A stretch of DNA of 64,000 nucleotides from Nilaparvata lugens (taxonomy: Eukaryota; Arthropoda; Insecta; Hemiptera; Delphacidae): NCBI RefSeq assembly GCF_014356525.2, contig NC_052505.1, forward strand, positions 50,471,994 to 50,535,993, given 5' to 3'. The notes beneath the pieces were generated by a model, which saw only the letters and a program-made list of their open reading frames with translations, searched no databases and was not told where the DNA came from. Every line of letters starts with the position of its first letter. Within the stretch, counting starts at the first letter, position 1. A program made the position numbers and the translations under genes. Shown piece after piece: positions 26,801 through 38,800 of this stretch.

Positions 26801-29800
26801 TTGTGCTCTCAACTTGATTTTTCATCTGTGATCTGTACATTATGCCCTCGAAAAACAACGAATTAGAAAGAGAAAAAATTTTAATTGATCCACAACAAAC
26901 TAAAAATCTTATAACAGGTACTCCTTTTATAAAATGTGTTCCATTGAAAGTGATAAGTGTCAAAGCAAGTTATGCATGAAATCTTTCATGAAATCTCGAC
27001 AGCAGCTCATGGATGGATAATTTCCAGTTACAAAAATAATTTATTCGCTCGTTGACTGTGATGATTGAAATAGGGAAGAGCATTGCGCTTGCGAACTACT
27101 TGGAACTATTCCTATCTGATCTTCAGACCGTGCTGAAGGTAAAAAATATTGTTGAAAGTTCAATGCTCTAAGATGATGTGATAGTTTGTGCAACATCTTG
27201 GTCTTGGGGATTATCCGGAGAGATTCCATCAAACATGAACATAAATTCTATCAAATAAAAATGCTTGAGCTACAGAAGTACCAACATACTAATAACAGTA
27301 GTACGGTATGTGACTTATTGAACCAGTTATATCAGGAATAATTCATATTGATTGCTGTTTGATTGCAGTAGTAGAAATCCAACAATATGTGGATTGTGTT
27401 TTGAAAATATTTTTCAAGTTTTTATGTATTTGTTTAAACATTTCAAAGCCTTACATTGACACTGAGAGCCTTCTTAGTTTATTTCATACGAGGATTTACG
27501 ATCCTCATAATCTCAAACTGCAATGTAGGCCCCAAAAAAAGATATAAGTTTATACAAAGCTTTATTCCATCATTAGAGTCATCACACAAGTAAAAGTGTG
27601 TAGTCCTTGAAATGTATTTGACGATAATAATTCGAAAGTTTATTATGATATTTTAACTTATTGATCTGACTATAAAACATATACTCTAGTTTTTAATATA
27701 AAAATATAAGACTATAAGGTATAAAGTCTAATAATAGTAAAGGTCTGAATTTTGAAATATAGATTATAGACATTTGAATTAAAATAGGTCCATAACATCT
27801 TTAAACTTATCAGGCTGATACAAAAATCAATTCTGATAAATTAATTTCAAGTTATTTGTATTCTTACTATATTATAGTAAACTGAGGAGAATGAAATTAC
27901 TGTAAATTATAATTGTTAACAAGAACATAGTTTCATTTTGAAAATGTATTAACCGTGAAGAATAAATACAGAGTTGTACTCTGAGAACAGAGTAGCATTG
28001 TTATGTAGCAATAAATAACTCGTTTAGCCTACTGTTGATTAAACTGCCGTATTTTGTAATTTACAGAATGTAGAATATATGTGTTTGAAATGGAAGTCCC
28101 GAAATTGACATAATGCCAGTGTGTTGAATGTGGCTCTTCTAGTCTGCGTAATTCCATATTTATGGACGAGTCAGACCCCGAATTTATTTGAGTTGAGTGA
28201 GACTATAACCTTGATGAGTTTAAATAGAGCAAAGATTGAGTGTTGATCTTGAATACAAAAATATTTGACCTTATTTTAAGCGCTTGTTGATGTATCATTT
28301 CATTTTTAAACACACCCTCCCTTTTCATCCAAACTAGAAAGAGGAATAATTTATCGATTCCTTGTTTATTAGATTTATACAAAGGCCTATGATACCTGTA
28401 ATGTCATGATAATAATTTATTGAAAATAAACTTGTATAAAGAGAAGACCAGAATGGGGTGGAACATTAGAACATTTCCAAATATAGGTATAATATTATAA
28501 TATTTTGGTAGCCTGTAAAAAGGTATTCAAATTTTCTCGAAAATCTATCAAACCATTCGCAAAATTTAACTGAAATACCCTGTACTTTTGGAGGTTTTCA
28601 CAAAATATGCTGAAAAAGTGTGTTTTCTCAAATTAAAGTTAACGGTAAATTGGTATTATTCAAAAATCATAATTTTGAGAGCTTATTTCAACAGGAAATA
28701 AAATTTAATTAATATTTAAAAGTTTCCACAAACCTCAGAAATGCTATAAATTGAGATGAGAGAATGAAAAAATAACATTGACAAATTAATGACAATTATT
28801 CGTTGATTTGATCAATCAGATTCACTTTTCTCGAAGTGTTCCTTTGACTACTGGTCAATATGATTGGGTTTGTGTTAAATTGATTATTTAAATGGAGATA
28901 ACTTACCGGCCCCCCGCCCGCTCCTCTCCTCCTCCTCCAACATTCGAAGTACCGCGGAGTTCGCCAGGTTGCTGGGTTTGGCTAAATTGTGAAAGTCAAT
29001 TCTGAAAAATACAAATAAGATCCTCAATACTCTTCTTGGAACATGTCTGAAACTCCTATATCTAATCACAGATCCAAGTTTTTTTAATCTGTGATCTAAT
29101 TTCTATGTTACATTAATTTCCAATCTTGATTATTTCCTGTATTGCCATTTCTTTCTGTGCATTTGACAAACTACTCTGTTGTTAGTGTTCATAAAAGCTA
29201 TTGTTTATTTTAGCCTGTTTATCCTAAGCATAACTCAAACTTTGGAATTGATAATGTAAATACACATTTTTCATGGTTTGTTATTTTGTGTGTGTTGCTA
29301 TTGATATGCAATTGATAAATCATTCAAAATAAGGGAATATGCTACATTAAATTGTCATATTGATAGTAATGTAGTTGTTATGAGTAGCTTCAATTCAGTA
29401 TTTGAGCTATGGGATATTTTATATTTTATGTTCGGTTTCTTTGAATTGTTGATTTATAATCCATTACTTAAGTGAACAAAAATCGCATCTCCTGACTGTA
29501 CCTGTAACTTATTACCTGATATTTTCAATATTATAGTTTGAACTAATGTGAATTAATAATCTGCATGTAATACGAAATAAAACTACCTATTTTGAACTAT
29601 AATTCATGAGTTTACTGCAATATTGTTTATTTGTATTTTCTAGGAGCTAGCAGAAGAACTAAAATACCGTGGAATCGACCACATTAAGCCAAGCCCTGCA
29701 GTTTTCCAACATCCTTCAAATATGCTTGAAACCCAACTAGTCTTCCATTTAGTGTTCTCAATGTTTACTGTTGGATTGATGTGAGTATTGATTGGATGAT

Positions 29801-32800
29801 TGATTATATTATACCTTCATTAAGAGCGGACTCAGGACGCTAGGTCTTCTCTCAAAATTATGAAAGTTCAAAGAAGTTGTGATTCTGATCGTGACACTGT
29901 ACACGTTGTGAAATACTCTAACCAAGTTATATAATGTGAATTATTATTCATAATTCTTGGAAAGGAGTCAGATTTTGGCTTTTCTGGCTGGGAGTAGATG
30001 AATCTCAGAAAAATATGCAAATTCCATGAAAATATTAGATGATTCAAAAATACTCTACATGATATAATAAATTTTGTTCTCATTTGAATAATAATCTGTC
30101 AAATTGAAGCTTGAATTCACTCAGACCTGAGAAGTTCTTAAAATTTTATGATGATTCGAAGAAAAATGACAAAATAGTTACACTTTTTAAAGTGTGTTAA
30201 TTCTCAAACTTCAGCTTTTTTCATTTTCTAGTTTATTCAACTGCAAATAGCATTGAGTTGTCAAATAGTTTCCTGAAAAAGAACTTCCTAGTTTTAGGTA
30301 TAAATTTAATGTGTAAATTAAAAGAAAACTTCATCAACAAGTACATACAATAAAAGAGAAAATCTTCAAGTTTAGTTCAACATCAATACACATCAACATG
30401 GGATCCATTTGTTGTCCTGCAACGATAGCAGCCGAAACGATATTCAAGCTCTCGCCATGTATTCATCAACATATCAGGTGTAACTGTCCCAACCACCGTG
30501 GCGATTCTTTCCCGTAAATGGTTTATTTCTCGGATTTTTTCACTGTATACAACATGTTTTATATGTCCCCAAAAGGAAAAGTCCAGAGGGGTTTAGTCCG
30601 GGCTCCGAGGTGTCCAAGCGATTGGGCGAGCTCTCCCTATCGACCTTCCCGGAAAGCGAGTGTCAACTCAAGGAACTGATCCAAGGCGCCGTCTTAAGGT
30701 CAAGCAGGTCTGCCAGCTGCAGGGGGGCAAAACTTGGACACTTGCTGAATCAAACACCACAAACTAGAATAGTGTATATCACTTTTTACATATTCTATGA
30801 CACACCAAAACTAGGGAGTTCTTTTTCAAACACTCTGTATATACACTGGACTTGAGTATCTAAAGAGGAGTGATCCGTGGTCTAGTGGATAGAGTGCTTG
30901 CGCTGCAGCATAGAGATCCCGGATTCAAACCCTCTCATTACCAAAAGTTTTTTAACCAGATCACTCCCGTGTTATCGGATGGGCACGTTAAACTGTCGGT
31001 CCCGGCTGAAGTATGACAGTCGTAAGGTCCATCGACGGCTCAAATGATATATTCAGGCGGTGGGACCTTCCCGCAAAGGACTCCCCACCAACAAAAGCTA
31101 TACGAATTTACTTACTTTAGTATCTAAAGGAATGGATTAATTCCCAAAGTAGGCCTACTGGATTAATGAATCTGAGTAGATAGCTGTGTGATATATTGAT
31201 CCCATCACTTGTTAAAAATAAAGAAGAAAACCTTTTCCAATTCTATTTTTTATTTATCTGTCGAGGTTAGCCTATAAAGACACTTTATATGAGTCTTAGA
31301 AATGTGTTAAGGTAAGAATACAATAAGTGGATACAATTGCAAATCATATGAATATGATTGGGAAAGAATAACAGGCTTGGCCCGAAATAAGAATAATGAG
31401 AGATACATATCGAGAAATCGGCTCAAAAAAATCCGCATGTGATTCAGAAAGCTTACCGTATGTTATTGATGCTGGACATTCAGCGGTCATCTGTGCAGTG
31501 GATTTACAAAGCGTTTGTTGTTTAGCGCTGTTGTTTAGTAACTGATGAGCATGCATTGGAATGATTTTTTTTCTTCCTCTAGACTCTACTTGAAACAGTA
31601 TTATGTGTGTTGAAGATATTTCATTGTTTTTTTTATTACAGTGGACAGTCTTATAGTGAATCATTGATAATAAGCCGAGCTGTATCCCTCACTTTGACAG
31701 TTTAATAACAGTTGTCATTTTTGTATTCCGGTTGTGTTAAGCATTGCGAATCCAAGGAAACCAATAACTCCAATTCAAAGCAGTTCGATTCAAGAAATTC
31801 AATAGAATTTCTCTCAACATAAAATAATTACAAGGCTCAGGAAATAAAAACTGCAATTCAATAATATATTCATATCTACAGAAGATTTAATAAATTTTTA
31901 CCTGCACTTGCAACAACATTGGAAAACATTTTTCTAATATTTTTCAAATAGTCTACTGTTAATCAACTTACTAGTTTCAAACTTTATAAATGAATTCAAA
32001 TTCTCCAATTTATACTATTGTATATGAAGAAATTATGAAACCATTTTTAAATTACAAATATCATAATAATACATTTTAAATCAAATACCTATGCTCTTTA
32101 GGTGCACTTTACAATACAAATATCCATGTTCTGTAGGTAATGTTTTGAGGCATATAGGATCCTTCTCTTCTAGACGATAAACAAGTTTAGGTACAGTGTG
32201 AATATTAAACCGTATACTTGTGATGTATGAGTCCGAAAATAATATAACAGTATGTTTTTTTTTTGTGAAATATTCAATAATTTTACACTTTCAAATTGCC
32301 ATAAAAATGTTCACATACTTCTCATTCACATTCGACCCTCTGATAGAATACATATTTCAGTCATTCAAGTATCACTGTACTCACCCCTGTCTTTCGAACT
32401 GCATGATGTTGTGATTATCCAAACTAGACGGGTGAACAAATGTGTCCGGGAGGGATTAATGCTCTTCTGCTACTAAAACGGCGTGAAATGGCAATGAAAT
32501 GCGAGGTCAGAGCAGGCAAAAGCCGCGCATCGATTGGGCAACCTGTGCAGTCTGCCAATGATGCTCTAGTCCGCCAGTCAGTCACTCAGTCACTGAGCCG
32601 GCCGTATATATTTATAACACTCTTCGGCACGCATTCGCTACTCTATTTCTATATATAGTATATTTATACACCGTTTTTCTCCTCACCTCTGCAAATGTGT
32701 ATCTACTACTACTGCCGTGTTTCTACCAAAAAGTGAACTCTTCTCCCGAATTCACACTGTCATATAATAGAGGAGGGGCTACACGTTTACACACGATTGT

Positions 32801-35800
32801 GAACTGTGTATTATTTTATTAGTAGTGTGCACAAATGGGGGAAACTCCACTTCACCTCCTAAACCGGCACATTCCTGGAGTGAGGAAGAGCCGTGAAGCG
32901 TGTCGGTAGTGGGAGCAAGCGAGAACGGTAATTGGCGAGCTTGTAATTTGCAGATTGAACGGATGCCTTGCTTTTCCCTTTCTCGCGCTTATGGAGGTGG
33001 TGGAAAAGCTTGCCGTACGTCTTACCCCACCTAGTACTTTTTTCGTTGAGAGTGAAAAACATTGTAATAGTTGGAGCCAGCACGAGAACAAATAACAAGT
33101 AAACAGTGAACAATCAACCATAGAAGGAAGGGTTGGTAGTTCTATCTCTATCTCATCTTAAATTCACCCTCAACTTTTTAAAATCAGCGAAATGGAGAAA
33201 AGTGAGGAGAGCAATATTTTTGTGAAGAGAAAGAATTCGAACTCTCCAATAGAACTTGGAAATGAAAAAGATGTGAACAGTTGCTTAGTAATAATTTGCA
33301 ATATCCAATAAGGAAAATATAAAAAATAAAATCCAAAAGTTGATTATTCAATTCAACCGATGCCATTTTATTATTTTTGTTTCAATTCATCAAAATATAT
33401 TTGAATATTTTCTCATCAGCTATGTTGTAGTTTAGACACTGTGTTTCAAAGATAATATTCAAAAACACTTTTTGCTTGTGAATTGAGGAATGCATTTCAT
33501 TTCAAAGGAGGAGATTAATCAGCCTTCATGATGATGGAACTTCATGAGTCTGAAGAAGCTCTCCTCAAGAGTATAATGCATCCTCATTTCACAAGCAAAA
33601 GTGAGTATTTTTTTTGTATAATTAAGTTGAATCATGGTGTGTGAACTACAACAGAGTCGTTATCATCTAAAGTGCTTCGTCATCATAAACGATATCAACA
33701 ATCTATTTCTCTATTATATTGTTTCTCATAGATTAGTATTTCTCATAAATTAGGATTTGTTCATTCAAATGCCAAGCTCAAGATACTTATTTCTGGAAAT
33801 ACAGTAATAACTGTAGTTTTTTCAAACACCATTTGAATCTACGCCTGTTTGTGTTTGAATATCTTGGGCTACAAAGAAACTGTTCCTGTATCAATGAACT
33901 TCTGTATAACTATAAAGTAGAGGTTTTAATATGATTCAATTTATCATGGTTTACATTCTATAATAAAGAGTCGGTCTATTTAAACATCCGTAACTCAAAC
34001 AAACGGTATTTTTGTTTATTAATCGGTAATCTGTCATTGAAAATTCAGTATACAGTATCCTATCCTATATACAAAGGAATATTCAACATTGATCATGAAT
34101 AAAGTTTACTAGGTATTGCCCTAGACTCGGTGTTTGACATTTTATTCCTAGAACCCTTGAGCAGAAAGTTTGTCTAATCAGGAATCGGATCAATACTCTT
34201 GCTGATTGTCTTTCCCACAGCCTCACTTTGGAAAGAAGTTGCCTGGGAAAGCCTAGTGAACCGTTACGTTGGGCAGTTGCCCTGCCCTCAGGGGAAATCA
34301 ATTCGGCGTTGATGAGTACCATTAGCATTGAATAGCTAACCAATTTCTCTCACTGGCAAAACTTCAATAGCCAATCACGGCGATGATAATAATATGTTTA
34401 CGACAGTTAATCAGCTGACGCGCCTCTCATTCCCAACTCTGCAAAAATAATAACAAACATCCTGAAAGTGAAACAGACAATTAGCAGGTGTATGATGGAC
34501 GCATCCGATGCGAACAATGCTGCTTTCCTCTGTCTGAAAGGGTCCGAGCAATTAAACGGACTGAACAAGATACAAGTCATAATAATTATGTGTATGAAAT
34601 GCTCGCAATATGAAACGTGTAGGGATTTTTTATCGCATCAACTACCATGAGAAATCTTTTAAAAAACAATGGATTTTTTTCCACTTTCACTACAACAGAG
34701 CATGATTGATGATTCGTATGGAAAGTGCATCGACCTTATAGAGCGTTTTAGGAAATGGAATGTGTGTTCAACTGACAGTTTTCCAATTAATTGTTTTTCT
34801 CACTTGTGTGATCTGAAGTGTCATCCCTCCCCAAAAAGCTGATAGTTGTTCGGAGAGTGCAAGAATATTATGTAACCGAGTAGGCCATAAACAAGGCCCG
34901 AATAAGCAGGGATATGTACCTACTGTAGCTTCATAATATGAGTGATGAACATTCTTGACAGTCGACTTTCTAATATTATTTTCAATCAACAACGGAATGC
35001 AATTTTACTCTCAGAACTCCCTCAATTGTACAAACATCAATCTCCTTGGCTGCTATTCATTAGAACTTGTTCGGGTTTATAAATTCCAATTATTGGAAAT
35101 TATATAAAATTTTAATGATTGAAGATGGAATGAAGAAATGAATTTGTTGAACTATTTATTGCTCATTTTCCTCCAAAATTAGGGTCTCATTGCTCCTACA
35201 TGTTGATGTCCATGGTTCATGATTTATCTATATTAATTCAGTCGATACAAGTACTTTACTGGTTTAAGCTTTAACCTTATAAACCCGCTCTGTACACTGT
35301 AGCTTCCTGATAGGGTCGAAGTAAACATCCTGTTCATCCTTATCAACCAACCAGTCTTCAATTTTCAAAAATTCCAGTCATATACAACACAATTACTATT
35401 ATTCATCACAGAGGAAAAAATCCTTTTTTGTAGCATATCAAAAAATTAATATATTTTCTCATTCTAGCTTCTAATATTGTGAGGATTATCAGACTTGGCT
35501 CCTTCTTACTGACCCTCATAATAGTTTCAATTAATTTTATGAAAGTAGAACACTCGATGAGCAGAGAGAATGAATCACATTCCACGTTCACAGAATGACT
35601 CTTTTCGATGAATCAGTAATTTGGCAAACATTCATTACTAATTCTCTGTAAATGTCAGGTCAACCAACAAAATCCACATTGTTTATAAAAAATTGGCATT
35701 AATTTATTAACTGCTAATTAAATAGGGTAGGTAGCTCCTCTCTAATCACTTAGCCATGCCAAGAAAGTGTTTCACATCTTAGAAGGAGAGAGATCGATTT

Positions 35801-38800
35801 ATTTTTACAGTCATAGCCCTTCAACCTTTCAACTTGCTACCAGGAACTAGACAAGTGCTTTGAACTCGCATCGGTAGGCTTCTATTTCGAATGCTGAACG
35901 TTTGTTATCAAGGCTCAGCACCAACGCGCCATTCAATATAGGTTGACAACCGCTCGAGTTGGCAAAACATTCGAAATCACTCTATGATCTACGTTCAACC
36001 AATTGTTAACAAGTCTGTTCAGATCCAGGCCTATTTAGTACTCACAAACAAAATAATAACATTGATAACAATCTAATAAAATTAGGTAATACAGTATCTG
36101 ATTTTTCTTAGGCTATAGCGAGGCCTACTTGTTATACCCAGTGAGTATAAAATGTAATTACATTCTATACATTCCATTACATTATATAAAATGTAATTAC
36201 ATTCTATACTCACTGGGTATACCCTACAGCACTTTATACACTGTAATGAAATATTCATTCTCACCGAATAAATATATATTTTTTTAAATTCTTGAGAATT
36301 TTTTTATAAACTACGATGGTAGTAATGAACTCGCTACAGTTGCAGGTGAGTTTCGTACCACCTGGAAATGAGCAAGAGAGTTGGTAGAACGAATGGTCTC
36401 CCCACTACCCTTTCTACATTATTCTATGGAGCGCTTAGAAACAACATCGTAAAAAAGGAGAGATTCAATTTAGCCTAACTGTCATTGTAAATAAGGCGGG
36501 CCCATATCTTTTCATCAGATCCCTAAACGATACAGTACAGTAGTATTTCTGAAACAGTCATAGCTGAGGTTTTGCAAAAAGCTATAAATACTAGCAATGA
36601 ATTTATCAAATTCAGCAATTTTCATAGTCATTATATCCATCACGACCCGTGAGCTCTGACTGCAGCAGTATTTCAGGAACGTTTTTGATGCAAATAATTG
36701 GAAAATACCATGGTACATGATGACTCTCTTTGAGACACGAGCAAAATAACATGTGCTTCGAATTTTTTAGCAGACGATTGAGATTTCAACGACGCTAGAG
36801 CTTGGCAGAAGTTTGAACTTTTTCTGACTCAGCCACTAAGAATACTGTACGAATACCTTCTTTTCTGACGTCAATAAAATCCGTGGAACTAGTCATGCTT
36901 TTTGGCGCACTGATGGAGAAGCGGTCACTGACGAATCAACACGTTGCCCGTCACATTATGAAATGATTGTTGAATCATTCGTTAGAAATCAAATACGAAA
37001 TAATTGTTATTGAATGTGTTGAAGGAAGTTATTAATTCATCATTCATCGTAGTGAGAGGGTCGTTGGCTCTAAAATTGAAAATATTGAGAGAACGAGCTG
37101 AAAGGTTGTTGACATCATCCATGTCGTAAATAAAGTTCTTTGAAGTCAACCAAATATATAAAGGTATTCAGAAACAAAGAAAGACGGCTATATACACTTA
37201 GTTATTTGATGAATACTTGATATCCTTGGATATTATCTGCTTTCAAAAATGTTCAGCTCCTCAAAAATTCGATAAAGGAGAATATAGCATATACCAGTAC
37301 GGTTGGAAATAAATACAGTAGGCCTCCATTGTATCTATTGTTACATGATAACGGAGTTTGTATTTGATACTTACAAAAATATGGTGTAAATTCTAGTCAT
37401 TTGACAGAAACACATGGTATTGATTGTCCATTCCATTATAATTATATCATTCATCCATAAATATTTATCACTTATTAAAAACGTATAATAGTCAACAGAT
37501 TATTAAATTTTCTATTAGGGCGGTAGTAATAAAAATAATTATAAAAATATCAGCATAATAAGTTAGCGGCCAGGATAGTCGAGACGACTATAGCGTTGCA
37601 CCCTTCAGTCTGCTAGTGCTACCGGGTCGCGGGTTCGAATCCCGCCAAATCCCACCAAATAGGCATGGACGTTCGATCATCTCATACTTACAAAAAAACT
37701 TATGTGGGCATTATCCGAAATGAAAACGTTTTTTTTTTTATTTTCTCATCGTGAAACTACTGCAACCCAATGAATGACTCAGGAATGGCTGTAGAATTCA
37801 AGAGAAAATCTCTCTTTATTCTGGGATTGAAGTTGAATAAAGAAATAGAATCAAAATTATAAATATACATTCAGTGAATTAGTATCTGCGTTGCCGAGAC
37901 TACAGTAAGTTACTTCAGTCTCTTATCCACCTAGTAAGTAACAATGATGTTGATTCACTGTTTTTCAAAATAGCAGTACAATCATGTCGGTTTGGAATAG
38001 AGCCTGCAAATATCTCAGAAGTCAGTGTTTTACAAGGTACACCTGCTACTGTGTTTTGGCACGACTAGCTTTTGATAGGATAGTATAAACGAAAAAGTCT
38101 TGTGAGTACAATCATCACTCCTTAGAATGTACATTTTAAAATTTGCATAATAATATGATTTGCGATGATGGATTGTTAATTTATAATATAATAAAGGAAA
38201 TAAAGGCTTAGACCTATATACACGTACGGGATAGGAAATTCACGAATGACGCATCATCAGGTCTGAACTACTGGACTGATTAACTTGAAATTTTGCATAA
38301 AGATTATTAATGTACCGAGGTTGGTTATAGGCCTATTTTGAATTCTTCAAGATTTCAGTACGTCAAGTTTTTAATTAGAGCCTTGCAAAGCACGGGTTAC
38401 CTGCTAGTCTTACATACAGTATTTGAAAGTTTGATATTTATATTTAAAAAAACATTTATATTATTGAATGATCGCATTGAGTTGAGTTATTGAATTCAAT
38501 AATAGCAATTGGTTGAGTTGGTGCATTTTAAGATTTTATTTTAATTAGAGTTTATCATCCACTAGTTCATTATCAGGCACGTTCATTTTGATTTCCAAGT
38601 GTTTATTATCAAGATTATCATACCTCATAAATATTTAAAAAAACAGAAATTACAAATAAAACAGAACCCCCAACGCAAAATGGCATTTATGAAGCGGGGA
38701 AATAGGATAAGCTCAATTTAAAGTATAATCAGGTTTATTATTAGTTTGATATTAGGCTTATCATTGCACATGAATAATAATGATTATTAATTAAAGCCCC

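Noticed and set aside
26840..26977. 45-codon frame starting MPSKNNELEREK
   Set aside because: Could precede a weak GTACTC donor, but nothing joins it in phase and there is no homology I recognise.
32852..33121. Two overlapping frames of 84-89 codons on the minus strand
   Set aside because: They overlap in different frames with no domain; treated as GC-richer upstream DNA.
34083..34343. 86-codon minus-strand frame and overlapping plus frames
   Set aside because: All frames are partly open because of local GC content; none shows a domain.
37565..37655. tRNA gene with good B box
   Set aside because: No acceptor stem pairs around the A and B boxes and a non-tRNA body follows; called as a SINE.
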